64,000 bases of DNA from Chimaeribacter arupi (GTDB lineage Bacteria > Pseudomonadota > Gammaproteobacteria > Enterobacterales > Enterobacteriaceae). Below the pieces are notes generated by a model, which saw only the letters and a list, made by a program, of their open reading frames with translations, did no database searches and was not told the origin of the DNA. The stretch covers positions 124,001 through 188,000 of the forward strand of contig NZ_PJZI01000003.1 of NCBI RefSeq assembly GCF_002858805.1, written 5' to 3'. The position numbers were made by a program, and so were the translations under genes. Below, one piece after another: positions 55,692 to 64,000 of this stretch; the stretch's first letter is position 1, and every line of letters begins with the position of its first letter.

Positions 55692-57029
55692 TTAGTCATC
55701 ATCGCGTACGAATGGGCGATCGAGCGGGAAGGGGGTTTTATGCCGCCGGTTGTAGTTCACGGTGTACATGGAGGTGATCACCATCACCGTCACAAAGGAC
55801 CACATCACCTCCTGCGCGCCGGAACCGATGACCGCCCAGATGCAGTACACAAACGCCAGCAGGGTGATGAAGAAGTAGAGGGCATGGCGGTTGCCGAGAT
55901 GGCCGCGCCCCACCAGCAACAGCGCCGAACAGGTGTAGAGGTAGGGCACCAGCGTAAAAATCACGGACACCGAAGAAACCAGCGCGAATTGCGCGGTCGC
56001 GTTAGGCGAGATACTGGCGATTTGGAACAGGGTCATCAGCACGCCGATAATCAACAGCCCGGCCACCGGCACGTTCTCTTTGTTCACTTTGGCAAAAATG
56101 GGCGGGAACAGGCCGTCGTCTGCGGCGGCTTTGGCAGTCTGGCCCGCCAGCAGCGTCCAGCCGCCGAGCGAGCCGAGGCAGCCCAGCGCGGCGCAGAGCG
56201 CCACGGTGCCGCCGGCCAGATCGCCCAGCGCCAGCCGGGCCGCATCACCAAAGGGTGAGGTGGAGAGGCGCAGTTCCGCATTGGGGATCATGCCCATGAT
56301 GGCGGTAGTGGAGAGCACATAACAGACGGCGGCGATCAGCACGCCGCCGAGGGTGGCGATCGGCACATTGCGTTTCGGGTTTTTCACCACGCCCGCTGCC
56401 ACCGAGGCGCTTTCCACCCCGATAAAAGACCAGAGGGTCACGCTCAGCGTGCTCTGAATCGCCCCGAGCGGCCCGAGGCCGCTGACATTCCAGGCGGACA
56501 TATAGGTTTCCCCGCGGAACCAGAACCAGCCGAACAGCGCAATCGCCACAATCGGTACCAGGGCCAGCACCGTGGCCACCGCCTGCACCCGGGTGATCAT
56601 TTTCGGCCCGACAATATTCAGCAACACAAACAGCCAGAGGATCGCCACACACGCGATGGTCAACGGAATGGGCGCTTTGAGCAGCGGGATAAAGTAGCTG
56701 AGGTAGCCTACGCCAATCACCACCATCGCAATATTGCCGATCCAGCAGGCCAGCCAGTAGAGCACATTGGTCTGATAGCCGATAAACGGCCCGAACGCGC
56801 GGCGGGCATAGGCATAAGAGCCGCCGGGGCTGGCATCCAGCGAGGACATTTTGGCGTAGACCATCGACAGCGCCAGCGCGCCGAGAAGGGTGACCAGCCA
56901 GCCCCAGATGGCAATACCGCCGGTGGCCGCTAAATTCGCCGGCAGCAGGAAAACGCCGGAACCCATAATATTCCCGGACACCATCAGGGTGACGGGAATA
57001 AGCCCCACTTTCTGATTTTCTGAGTCCAT
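55692..57029 (-). CDS. adiC: AdiC arginine:agmatine antiporter
   Basis: A 445-residue APC-fold antiporter with 12 helices, close to E. coli AdiC throughout: [18 protein letters not shown] (substrate loop with GSG), [40 protein letters not shown] and [15 protein letters not shown] (Trp202/Ser203-type gate region). It swaps external arginine for internal agmatine, completing arginine-dependent acid resistance. It lies upstream of adiA with a 55-base gap, so they are likely one operon. The adiY activator between them in E. coli is absent. Confidence 0.95.
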   Translation of the reverse strand: MDSENQKVGLIPVTLMVSGNIMGSGVFLLPANLAATGGIAIWGWLVTLLGALALSMVYAKMSSLDASPGGSYAYARRAFGPFIGYQTNVLYWLACWIGNIAMVVIGVGYLSYFIPLLKAPIPLTIACVAILWLFVLLNIVGPKMITRVQAVATVLALVPIVAIALFGWFWFRGETYMSAWNVSGLGPLGAIQSTLSVTLWSFIGVESASVAAGVVKNPKRNVPIATLGGVLIAAVCYVLSTTAIMGMIPNAELRLSTSPFGDAARLALGDLAGGTVALCAALGCLGSLGGWTLLAGQTAKAAADDGLFPPIFAKVNKENVPVAGLLIIGVLMTLFQIASISPNATAQFALVSSVSVIFTLVPYLYTCSALLLVGRGHLGNRHALYFFITLLAFVYCIWAVIGSGAQEVMWSFVTVMVITSMYTVNYNRRHKTPFPLDRPFVRDDD

Positions 57030-57353
57030 CGTGATTTTCTCCCTCAGGTTACTTTTGCCGATGCCCGCCCGGAGAGGAGAAAAAGAACGCCTGCGGCTGA
57101 CCGGCGGTACAGGGAATAGGGGAAAGATAGCCAGCTTTCGGGTGATAAAACGATGAAAAAGAACTCATATTGTTTCACTGATAAAAATCATCGGCCTATC
57201 ATTTATTTTACCGCCGGTGTGATGGCGGGGAGGGGCATATGGAGGCAGGGAAACCGTGCGTAGGCAGAGCGGATAAAGGCGCTCGCCGTGGGTGAAAAAG
57301 AGGGGAACAGGCGTCGCGGCTTCGCGAAATATCATGCTCTCATTCACACTGAT

Positions 57354-57408
57354 GGCTATAACAGTTATGCGGTGAATATCCTTTAACTGCTATGCAGGCT
57401 ATAACAGT
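57354..57408. repeat. Direct repeat GGCTATAACAGT upstream of ylaC
   Basis: The 12-mer GGCTATAACAGT occurs at 57354-57365 and 57397-57408, 43 bases apart. Each copy contains or lies beside a short dyad (ATAAC-A-GTTAT; ACTGCTAT...ATAACAGT). It lies 64 bases before the ylaC ATG and could be a regulatory target. Confidence 0.6.
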
Positions 57409-57471
57409 CAGTGTGCTACGCTATGCGTCGCACTGCTCCTCCATTCCTAACAATCCCATGAGGGTGACACG

Positions 57472-57987
57472 ATGGACGCCATCAAGACCATCCTGGTCAG
57501 AGAGATCCAACAGATTAACCAACAGGAACGCCGCGACGGCAAGGCGCGTTTCAATACGGAATTCTTTACCAAGCACCCCTGGCTCTGTCTGGCGATGCTG
57601 GCCGGTTATGTGGCGGTGGGCATCGTGATGTACTGCTCTCCCTATATGGGGCTGGGATGGTTTGCCGGTTTCACCGCGTTTCTGGTGCTGGTCTCCGGCG
57701 GCCTGCTGATGGACATCAAACCGGTCTACCGCTATGAGGATATCGGCGTGCTGGATCTGCGGGTCTGTTACAACGGCGAATGGTATTTCAGCCGGGAAGT
57801 GCCGGTGAAGGCAGTAGACGAGATCCTGGCGCACCCGCAGGTGGACAGCCGCATCAAAACGCGGATGCGGGAAATCATCCACCACAAAGGCACCATCGAT
57901 TTCTATGACATCTATGACCTGGCGCGCAAGCAGGCCAGGCAGCCCGCCCCTGTGGCCCCTACCGGGCAGCAGCACCCCGCACACTGA
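57472..57987 (+). CDS. ylaC: YlaC inner-membrane protein
   Basis: A 171-residue YlaC-family protein with two membrane helices (about 35-52 and 62-80), then a soluble domain with YRYEDIGVLDLRVCYNGEWYFSR and FYDIYDLARKQA. The N terminus is charged. Function unknown in E. coli. The C-terminal 15 residues are Pro/Gln/His-rich. No strong ribosome site; ATG 57472 matches the family start. Confidence 0.88.
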   Translation: MDAIKTILVREIQQINQQERRDGKARFNTEFFTKHPWLCLAMLAGYVAVGIVMYCSPYMGLGWFAGFTAFLVLVSGGLLMDIKPVYRYEDIGVLDLRVCYNGEWYFSREVPVKAVDEILAHPQVDSRIKTRMREIIHHKGTIDFYDIYDLARKQARQPAPVAPTGQQHPAH

Positions 57988-58088
57988 GAAACAGGGGATA
58001 TGCACATTGTGCATATCCCTGGCCGCACCGGATCGGGTAGACTATACCTATTCACGCAATCAATGCGTTGTCCCGATCAGGAGCCGAC

Positions 58089-58361
58089 GTGCACAAGATT
58101 AAGCTCACCATCCATCACCTCTATCAGGACCATGCCGACGGCAAACAGGATGCACGTGCCACCGCACGCATCTATGCCGGCGATCGCCTGATCATTACCG
58201 AAACCATGTCAGGGCAGGCGCTGCATTACCCGCGTTACCTCAGCGCGGCGGATGACAACGGCCAGCCGTTGCGGGTGGAATGGGACACCGACGGCTGCGC
58301 GGCAATGTCCGTCAGCCGCGCCGAGGTCTGCCCATGCTGCGGCGGCGACGAGTGGCATTAA
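58089..58361 (+). CDS. Unrecognised small protein with C-terminal CxCC motif
   Basis: A 90-residue protein starting MHKIKLTIHHLYQDHADGKQ, with alternating beta-strand patterns and the C terminus SRAEVCPCCGGDEWH. The clustered Cys and His suggest a metal site. The GTG at 58089 has GGAG 5 bases upstream; a longer start at 58068 is possible. The next gene follows in 29 bases, so the two are probably cotranscribed. The family is not recognised. Confidence 0.65.
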   Translation: MHKIKLTIHHLYQDHADGKQDARATARIYAGDRLIITETMSGQALHYPRYLSAADDNGQPLRVEWDTDGCAAMSVSRAEVCPCCGGDEWH

Positions 58362-58390
58362 TTTAACCGGGACTTACCAGGGAGCCAGTG

Positions 58391-58651
58391 ATGCAAATGC
58401 TGCAAAATGAGGCTGATTACCGCCGCTGGATTATGGCGGAACTGTTTATGGTACGGGAGCTGCGGGAAAGTACGCTGTTTGTGGAGCAGGAAATCGAGGA
58501 TTTTATCTTTGATGCCCGCCCGACGGCTTATCCCTGCATTGCGGTGATGGTGCAGACCAAAGGGGAACCGGCGGTGTGCGAGCCGGAATTTATCTACAAA
58601 GAGCAGATCTTTGACTGGGCCCACCAGATGGGCTTCGGCTTCGGCAGCTGA
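58391..58651 (+). CDS. Small paralogue A of an unrecognised family
   Basis: An 86-residue acidic protein, MQMLQNEADYRRWIMAELFM then STLFVEQEIEDFIFDARPTAYPCIAVM and PEFIYKEQIFDWAHQMGFG. It is clearly related to the gene at 59599 (YR-W-M, EDxxFDxRPxxYPCxAxx, FIYxEQIxxWAxxMG). GGGAG lies 6 bases before ATG 58391. No membrane segment. Probably in an operon with the CxCC gene. Function unknown. Confidence 0.75.
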   Translation: MQMLQNEADYRRWIMAELFMVRELRESTLFVEQEIEDFIFDARPTAYPCIAVMVQTKGEPAVCEPEFIYKEQIFDWAHQMGFGFGS

Positions 58652-58687
58652 CCGGGCCGCCGCCGGAGACGGCGGCAGCCCTGAGGC

Positions 58688-58903
58688 TTACACGTTCTTG
58701 CGGTCGATCTTCTCCTCGCCCCAGAACAGGTGATCGGCATCGGTTTTTTCAAACGCCTTCAGCAGCACTTCATCATTGCCTTCTTCCCAGATTTTCTGTG
58801 CCAGGACTTCATCGTCATTCGCCAGCTCAAAAATCGCTTCTGCAATCTCGATCGATGTGTCCCTGACATTGGCCCAGGATTTAACATTATTGATATCGGT
58901 CAT
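58688..58903 (-). CDS. yccJ: YccJ
   Basis: A 71-residue protein matching E. coli YccJ ([53 protein letters not shown]). Acidic, helical, soluble; function unknown. GGGAG lies 7 bases before the ATG. In E. coli it pairs with wrbA, which is not present here. Confidence 0.93.
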   Translation of the reverse strand: MTDINNVKSWANVRDTSIEIAEAIFELANDDEVLAQKIWEEGNDEVLLKAFEKTDADHLFWGEEKIDRKNV

Positions 58904-59111
58904 TCAAACTCTCCCTTATTGCGATCGCCAGGGGTGATCCTCTGGTTGTGGTGATGTTGACCTGTTAACTATGGTACTGACCCGGCGGGTATGCAAATCA
59001 GCCGCCGTTAACTGACGGGATTGTGAACAGTTGGCAATCTGTGCGCAATCCGGTACAGGCGGTGGCGTGTCAGGTATACTGCCGTGCTGCAAAACTGTGA
59101 GGAGAGTAACC

Positions 59112-59243
59112 ATGAGTGATGATATTTTCGATTTTGACATCGACGCTGAGCTGGAAAAAGCGGCTGAGAAGACCGAAAAAAAAGCCGCTGAACTGCCTGA
59201 GGTGGTGGGTGGCGAAGACGAGTGCGAAGGCTGCAAAATCTGA
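59112..59243 (+). CDS. Small acidic protein with C-terminal CEGC motif
   Basis: A 43-residue protein, MSDDIFDFDIDAELEKAAEK, then a Lys/Glu helix and the end GGEDECEGCKI. The CxxC tail could bind metal or be redox-active. GAGGAG lies 7 bases before ATG 59112 and a terminator follows. The family is not recognised. Confidence 0.65.
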   Translation: MSDDIFDFDIDAELEKAAEKTEKKAAELPEVVGGEDECEGCKI

Positions 59244-59267
59244 CGCTTACCCGACAGGGGTAAATCC

Positions 59268-59292
59268 AAAAAACCGCTGCGGCGGTTTTTTT
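59268..59292 (+). terminator. Terminator after the CEGC gene
   Basis: AAACCGC/GCGGTTT stem with a 4-base loop and seven T residues. Confidence 0.85.
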
Positions 59293-59598
59293 GTGCCTGG
59301 AGTGAAATGATTAGCTGTTAAAAAATTAACACATTCAATAGAATTATATTATTTAATGATTGGTATTAATTCATGGTAATAATATTACTGTAGAGATTTT
59401 CGGCATTTACGCCGAAGTTTAATTAAAAATGAAAATTTAAATTTTCTTTATTGCTTCACTGTTGCTGTTTTGTTATTTTCAATATCAAGAAAGCAACGGA
59501 ACGCCTCATTTACGCGGGAATGCGTTAAGAGCCGGGTGAACGGGCAGAAGGCGCCATTTCACCCCTGCCGGAGTCTGTTTTAGCTGAAAGGCCACGCT
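59293..59598. other. AT-rich upstream region of the second paralogue
   Basis: 306 bases, strongly AT-rich compared with the surrounding GC-rich DNA. No gene recognised. The composition fits a promoter region bound by nucleoid proteins such as H-NS; this is inference. Confidence 0.4.
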
Positions 59599-59850
59599 AT
59601 GCACCTGTTAACTAACCCGTTTGAATATCGTCATTGGATGATGACGAATTATTTTATGATCGATAATGTCGACGGCACCTCATTATTATCGGATGAGGAA
59701 CTGGATGAATATCTCTTTGATTTACGGCCATTGGATTATCCTTGCCTGGCGATGATCAGCACCTCAATTAACCAGCCGATGGCGAATGAGGTGGTCTTTA
59801 TTTATCGTGAACAAATTGCTCAATGGGCGGAAAAAATGGGTGTCAATTAA
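59599..59850 (+). CDS. Small paralogue B of an unrecognised family
   Basis: An 83-residue protein, MHLLTNPFEYRHWMMTNYFM then LSDEELDEYLFDLRPLDYPCLAM and VVFIYREQIAQWAEKMG. It is a paralogue of the gene at 58391 and keeps the same FDxRPxxYPCxA and FIYREQI motifs. The codon use is more AT-rich than in its relative. A weak AAAGG site precedes the ATG; a terminator follows. Function unknown. Confidence 0.75.
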   Translation: MHLLTNPFEYRHWMMTNYFMIDNVDGTSLLSDEELDEYLFDLRPLDYPCLAMISTSINQPMANEVVFIYREQIAQWAEKMGVN

Positions 59851-59927
59851 TTTCCGGGGATAAATAATTGTACGGCCAACACCAGGGTGTACAGATAATA
59901 ACAGCGTTACCCCAGTGATATTTCCAG

Positions 59928-59955
59928 GCTGCCGGCTTTTTGGGCAGCTTTTTTT
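59928..59955 (+). terminator. Terminator after paralogue B
   Basis: GCTGCC/GGCAGC stem with an 8-9 base loop and a run of seven T residues. Confidence 0.75.
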
Positions 59956-60004
59956 ATGCGTTTCCGGGGGCGTTTTCAGGGCACCGTTCAGGGATCGGGG
60001 GCAG

Positions 60005-60030
60005 AAAAAAACCAGCCGTCAGGCTGGTTT
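60005..60030 (-). terminator. Terminator after the YjbE-like gene
   Basis: AACCAGCC/GGCTGGTT stem with a 4-base loop; T run on the minus strand. Confidence 0.85.
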
Positions 60031-60071
60031 GATGGACACGCCTTGACGCGTGCCTGTGTGGCGCACGGCCC

Positions 60072-60311
60072 TTAGCGGGTCTGGGTAGTGGTCGACGTTG
60101 AGGTGGCGGTCGAGGTGCCGGTGCTGCCGCTTGGATCGCTGGCTGCGGCAGCGGCGGCGACGCCACCAGACAGCAGGGTCGCATCCGTCGCAGCGGCGGC
60201 ACCGGTGCCGGTGCCTGCAGCGATCTCAGCGCCGGCGGTGGTGGCGGCAAAGGCTGCCGACGCCCCGGCCAGGTAAAGCGCAATGGCGGCCACGGTCATC
60301 ACTTTCTTCAT
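60072..60311 (-). CDS. YjbE-like exported Ala/Thr-rich protein
   Basis: A 79-residue precursor with a signal peptide (MKKVMTVAAIALYLAGASAAFA). The mature part is low-complexity Ala/Gly/Ser/Thr (TGTGAAAATDATLL, STGTSTATSTSTTTQTR). E. coli YjbE, first gene of the yjbEFGH exopolysaccharide operon, has the same size, signal and Ser/Thr tail. Here yjbFGH are absent, so the call rests on composition and layout. Confidence 0.6.
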   Translation of the reverse strand: MKKVMTVAAIALYLAGASAAFAATTAGAEIAAGTGTGAAAATDATLLSGGVAAAAAASDPSGSTGTSTATSTSTTTQTR

Positions 60312-60470
60312 AGCTAACTCCTTGTGTTAAAGGGGACATAACATGCCGTAATGCATTTAACAGTCTAACCTTTAGCCAACCTATAAAAAATAAGAAAATG
60401 ATGAAAATGAATTATAAATTTTGCTTATGTCAATAGGAATATCTTTAATCTGCCGCTGTTTTTTTGCCGG

Positions 60471-60914
60471 TCAGTCGCGCACCTCAACCAGTACCGGGCA
60501 GGGCGCGGTGGCCATAATGTCTGCACAGACTGACCCTTTCAATAACCGGTCAACCAGGCCGCGGTGGCGGTGTCCCATGACAATCACCGACGCCTCTTGC
60601 TGCGTCGCCTCGGCCACCAGCGCCTGGGCCGCATCACCGACAATAATCTGCCCGGTCACCTTATCCCCCAATGCATGCAGTTGCCGCATCGCGTCCCGCA
60701 CGATCCGGGCGGCAGCGTTCTCCTCTTCACAGGCAGGCTGATACAGGGTGACCTCACCGGCCGGGTCGCTGCCGCTGTCAACGGCATAGGAGGCATCGAC
60801 GCAGCAGGTTACGGAAATGCGGGCGCCGGAGGCCGCCGCCAGATCGGCCGCCAGGGCGATTACGCGCGGGGTCTGGCGTGATCCGTCCACGGCCAGCAGA
60901 ATTTGGGTAAACAT
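60471..60914 (-). CDS. Universal stress protein (UspA family)
   Basis: A 147-residue single Usp domain. MFTQILLAVDGSRQTPRVI holds the first strand and Asp, and the ATP-binding motif GHRHRGLVDRLLKGSVCADI fits G-2x-G-9x-G-(S/T) loosely, so it probably binds nucleotide. AAAGGAG lies 5 bases before ATG 60914, discarding a 7-codon extension. It lies downstream of the IclR regulator on the same strand. Confidence 0.9.
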   Translation of the reverse strand: MFTQILLAVDGSRQTPRVIALAADLAAASGARISVTCCVDASYAVDSGSDPAGEVTLYQPACEEENAAARIVRDAMRQLHALGDKVTGQIIVGDAAQALVAEATQQEASVIVMGHRHRGLVDRLLKGSVCADIMATAPCPVLVEVRD

Positions 60915-60944
60915 AGTGACTCCTTTTGCCGGCATCCGCCGGTC

Positions 60945-61727
60945 TCAACGGCGATCCAGCCTGCCGATCTCGCCCATTAATGAAGCCCGGCACGCCAGAA
61001 TGGCCGTGTGCAGGGCCGGGTAATGCCGGTGCAGGCGATCGGTCGGCACCAGCAGGGAAACAGAATAACGCCCGAGCAGCGTGTCAATCGCGACGCCCAT
61101 TGATGAAATCCCCTCCAGCGTTTCACCATGCTCCACCGCCACGCCCTGTTGGCGCACCTGCTGCAACGCCCCCAGCAAGGTATCAATGTCGCACACGGTG
61201 TCGGCCGTGACCGGCTCAAACGTTTCACCGAGCAACCGGCGGATTTCGTCATCACTGCTCAGGGCCAGCAGCGCCCGGCCGCCGGAGGTGCTGTAGATCG
61301 GCAGATTCAGGCCAAAACGCGGCACCACGCGCAGCTCGCGGTTCGCCACCACCATATGGACAATCGCAATCTGCCGCCCGCTGGGGCGCGCCAGCGTCAC
61401 TGTCTCGTTGGTTTCATTACATAACGCCTGCAAAAACGGCGTGGCGATGGCGATGATGTCGCTGTGCACCGTGGCCACCAGCCGCAACAGCGTCGGGCCG
61501 AGGCGAAAACCGCTGCTGCCGTGGCTGCGCACCATGCCTTCGTCAGCCAGCGCCGCCACAATGCGCTGCACCGTGGAGCGGGGCAGGGCCACCGCCTGGG
61601 CAATCGCCCCCAGGCTCATTCCTTCCGGGTGTGCGCCCAGGGCATTCAGGATCGACGCCGCGCGGGAAATCACCTGGATGCCGCCGCTGCGCTCCTCATC
61701 GGTGGCATGGCTGTCATGGGTTGTCAC
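60945..61727 (-). CDS. IclR-family transcriptional regulator
   Basis: A 260-residue regulator. An N-terminal winged helix-turn-helix (about 15-75, RAASILNALGAHPEGMSLGAIAQAVALPRSTVQRIVAAL) is followed by an IclR effector domain (about 90-255). The GTG start at 61727 has AAGGA 8 bases upstream; the longer frame to 61811 would add a 28-residue tail. The divergent efflux genes are the likely targets. Effector unknown. Confidence 0.9.
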   Translation of the reverse strand: MTTHDSHATDEERSGGIQVISRAASILNALGAHPEGMSLGAIAQAVALPRSTVQRIVAALADEGMVRSHGSSGFRLGPTLLRLVATVHSDIIAIATPFLQALCNETNETVTLARPSGRQIAIVHMVVANRELRVVPRFGLNLPIYSTSGGRALLALSSDDEIRRLLGETFEPVTADTVCDIDTLLGALQQVRQQGVAVEHGETLEGISSMGVAIDTLLGRYSVSLLVPTDRLHRHYPALHTAILACRASLMGEIGRLDRR

Positions 61728-61970
61728 ACTACGCTTCCTTTTAAGGTAAAAACCGCAGGTATTTAACGGCATTCCGCTGCTGAACTCAATGAGTACCACA
61801 TTGCAATACACCTAACCGTATTGTAGTATCCGCAGCGTGACCGGCATCACATGATGCTGCCGGCACGTCACCTGCCATTATTCGCCTCTGCTTCCTGCTG
61901 TGTCATGACGTATGGCCTGTTGCCCTCACGGCAACCCGGAGCGGCGTGCGTAAAACAAACGAGTTTATTT

Positions 61971-63584
61971 ATGAGTGTAGTCAGTGTGCCGCCGGTGAGC
62001 GCCGGCGGCGCTCCCCCCGCTGCCCCCGCGGCGCAGCCCTTTAACGGGCGGCTGGTGGCCGGCCTTATCGGCGTGTTGATTGCCGCCCTCTCATCCGGCC
62101 TGAATGACCGGGTGACCGACATCGCTCTGAATGATGTGCGGGGCGCGTTGAGCATCGGCAGTGATGAAGGCTCCTGGCTGATTGGCGGCTATCAGGCGGC
62201 AGAAGTGGCCGCGATGATGCTGGCACCCTGGCTGGCCATGACCTTCTCCATGCGCCGTTTTGCGATGTCGATGGTGCTGGGGTTTGGGGTGCTGGGCGCG
62301 CTGATCCCGTTTGCGCCCAACCTGCCGGTATTTATCACCCTGCGGGTGATCCAGGGGCTGTTTGGCGGGGCGCTGCCGCCGCTGCTGATGACGGTGGCGC
62401 TGCGCTTCCTGCCGCCCGGCTTTAAATTGTATGGGCTGGGGGCGTATGCACTCAGCGCCACCTTTGGCCCAAATATGGCGACCTCGCTGGCCGCGCTGTG
62501 GACCGATCATGTCGGCTGGCAGTTCGTTTACTGGCAGGTGATCCCACCGTGTCTGCTGGCTTTCGCCATGATCAGCCACGGCATCCCGCAGGACCCGCTG
62601 CGGCTGGAGCGGTTCAGGCAGATTGATGCCTTTGGCATGGTCACCGGCTGCAGCGGGGTGGCGATGCTGGTGCTGGCGCTGCAACAGGGCGAACGGCAGG
62701 ACTGGCTGGAATCCACGCAGATCTGCGCGCTGCTGTTTGGGGCCGTGGTGCTGCTGACGGCGTTCCTGATCAATGAGTGGTATCACCCGCTGCCGCTATT
62801 CAAATTACAGATGCTGAAACGGCGTAACCTGGCGCATGGCCTGCTGACGCTGGCCGGGCTGATGGTGGTTTACCTCTCCGGTTCGGCACTGCCGTCTAAC
62901 TACCTGATGTCCGTCAACGGTTTCCGTGCCGCCGAAATGGGGCCGTTGTCGCTGACCATCGGTGTGCCGCAACTGCTGATGGCCCCGCTGGTGGCGGCAG
63001 TCTGTAACCTGCGCTGGGTGGACAGCCGCTGGGTGCTGGCGACCGGGCTCGGGCTGCTGGCGTTTGCCTGTTATTGCGGGTCAGAGATTAACAGCGCCTG
63101 GGTACAGGATAACTTTTATTGGTTGCAGGCGATGCAGGCCGTGGCCCAGCCGATGGCCGTGATCCCGATCCTGATGAGCGCCACCAGCGTGGTGCAGCCG
63201 CCTGAGGGGCCGTTCGCTTCCGCGATGTTCAATACCGTGCGCGGGCTGGGCAGTGTGGCAGGCTCTGCGCTGCTGGAAACCTTTATCAGCCACCGGGAGA
63301 AGTTCCATTCCCATGTGCTGCTGGACCACGCCGGGTCGGTGAGCTACCTGCTGTCACAGCCTTATGACGGTAACCGTGCACCACCGGCCCCGTTGAATGC
63401 TGACGGCAGTGCCGTTTCGAGCGAAGTGCTGGCGCGCTTCTCCACCCTGGCGAAGCATCAGGCCACCATTCTTGGCCTGAGTGATACCTATTTGATGATC
63501 ATGTGCGTGGCGCTGGGGCTGATTCTGCTGGCGGCGCTGTTGCCGCAGCGCACCTATCCGCCGCAGTCGCTGGTCAACCGTTGA
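61971..63584 (+). CDS. DHA2-family MFS efflux pump (EmrB-like)
   Basis: A 537-residue transporter with 14 predicted helices. Family features are the N-terminal RVTDIALNDVRGALSIGSDEGSWLIGGYQAAEVAAM stretch, RVIQGLFGGALPPLLM and the C-terminal FNTVRGLGSVAGSALLETFISHREKFHS. It probably pumps drugs or metabolites out together with the membrane-fusion protein encoded next. ATG 61971 is chosen by protein length; the ribosome site is weak and an upstream extension to 61851 is unlikely. An N-terminal Pro/Ala-rich tail (about 20 residues) precedes the first helix. Confidence 0.88.
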   Translation: MSVVSVPPVSAGGAPPAAPAAQPFNGRLVAGLIGVLIAALSSGLNDRVTDIALNDVRGALSIGSDEGSWLIGGYQAAEVAAMMLAPWLAMTFSMRRFAMSMVLGFGVLGALIPFAPNLPVFITLRVIQGLFGGALPPLLMTVALRFLPPGFKLYGLGAYALSATFGPNMATSLAALWTDHVGWQFVYWQVIPPCLLAFAMISHGIPQDPLRLERFRQIDAFGMVTGCSGVAMLVLALQQGERQDWLESTQICALLFGAVVLLTAFLINEWYHPLPLFKLQMLKRRNLAHGLLTLAGLMVVYLSGSALPSNYLMSVNGFRAAEMGPLSLTIGVPQLLMAPLVAAVCNLRWVDSRWVLATGLGLLAFACYCGSEINSAWVQDNFYWLQAMQAVAQPMAVIPILMSATSVVQPPEGPFASAMFNTVRGLGSVAGSALLETFISHREKFHSHVLLDHAGSVSYLLSQPYDGNRAPPAPLNADGSAVSSEVLARFSTLAKHQATILGLSDTYLMIMCVALGLILLAALLPQRTYPPQSLVNR

Positions 63585-63628
63585 TTGCCGTTATGTCCGC
63601 TCTGAGTGAGCCTTAAGAGAAGAGAACC

Positions 63629-64000
63629 ATGTTAGCAACATCTTCAAAACGTATTCCGCTGCTGGTGGCAGTGATCCTGATTGCCCTGCTGGCCGGCTTC
63701 GCGGTCTGGCGGATGGCCGGCCATGGCCATGAAACCACCAATGATGCCTACGTCACCGCGGATTACACGCTGGTGGCCCCGCGCATCTCCGGGCATATCG
63801 CCGAGGTGCTGGTGGAAGACAACCAGCAGGTCAAGGCCGGGCAACTGCTGGCCCGGATTGATGACCGGGATTACCTCAATGCACTCAATACCGCCCGGGC
63901 AACGCTGGAGAGCAAACAGGCACAGCTGAAAAGCCTGGATGCGCAGCTGGTTAAACAGCAACAGGTGATCATCCAGGCGCAGGCCGCGCTGAGCTCCAGT
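63629..64000 (+). CDS. EmrA-like HlyD-family membrane fusion protein, N-terminal part
   Basis: The gene runs off the window; 124 residues are visible. One membrane anchor (about 9-27) is followed by the biotinyl-lipoyl/HlyD start ETTNDAYVTADYTLVAPRISGHIAEVLVEDNQQVKAGQLLARIDDRDY and a coiled-coil hairpin (TARATLESKQAQLKSLDAQL). It links the inner-membrane pump to an outer-membrane channel. The start is 44 bases after the MFS gene, so they share an operon. A TolC-like partner is not in the window. Confidence 0.88.
   Translation, partial: MLATSSKRIPLLVAVILIALLAGFAVWRMAGHGHETTNDAYVTADYTLVAPRISGHIAEVLVEDNQQVKAGQLLARIDDRDYLNALNTARATLESKQAQLKSLDAQLVKQQQVIIQAQAALSSS

Overview
The window is a gene-dense stretch of an enterobacterial (order Enterobacterales) chromosome. 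The first 22.5 kb follow the Escherichia coli gene order of the 21-22 minute region almost gene for gene: rlmL-uup-pqiABC-rmf-fabA-lonH-matP-ompA-sulA-sxy-yccS-yccF-helD-mgsA-yccT-yccU-hspQ-rlmI-yccX-tusE-yccA-tRNA-Ser. Later genes also point to this order (yecF-uvrY-uvrC-pgsA-tRNA-Gly-Cys-Leu, the complete rut operon, yccJ, ylaC, adiCA, a RyhB small RNA). The DNA is GC-rich by eye. Erwiniaceae or a relative (Pantoea, Mixta or Erwinia type) is a reasonable guess, but the sequence alone does not prove the genus.

Layout. 1-22.5 kb is core housekeeping: rRNA methylation, envelope lipid transport (PqiABC), ribosome hibernation (Rmf), unsaturated fatty acid synthesis (FabA with a probable FabR operator), Ter macrodomain organisation (MatP), OmpA, SOS division control (SulA with a LexA box), competence regulator Sxy, and tRNA/rRNA modification. 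The gene at the helD position is full length but has lost helicase motifs II and III. 22.5-28.3 kb is a less conserved stretch after tRNA-Ser, with several short membrane-protein genes, a cupin, OsmE, the CvrA antiporter and an EamA transporter. 28.3-35 kb is the rutGFEDCBA pyrimidine catabolism operon with divergent rutR. Their shared control region carries a sigma-54 promoter, a RutR-type operator and two NtrC-like sites.

35-43 kb holds CycA, an orphan peptide/nickel-type binding protein, a two-helix small membrane protein, a Cys-rich secreted protein, a CinA-family amidase and a solitary phage-type GH19 endolysin. 43-47 kb is uvrY-uvrC-pgsA and three tRNAs. 47-53 kb is accessory: acetyltransferases, the abasic-site protein YedK, an XRE-cupin regulator, a GhoT/OrtT-type membrane toxin, an Asr-like basic periplasmic protein and a sugar/inositol porter. 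At 53.2 kb there is a RyhB small RNA behind a near-consensus Fur box. 53-57 kb is the arginine-dependent acid resistance pair adiC-adiA. 57-60.3 kb is a run of small genes, including two paralogues of an unrecognised family, YccJ and a lone YjbE-like protein. The window ends with a universal stress protein, an IclR regulator and the start of an EmrAB-like efflux operon.

No insertion sequence, CRISPR array, integrase or prophage block was seen. Start codons were chosen from Shine-Dalgarno spacing and remembered E. coli homologues. Family comparisons come from memory, not from searches.
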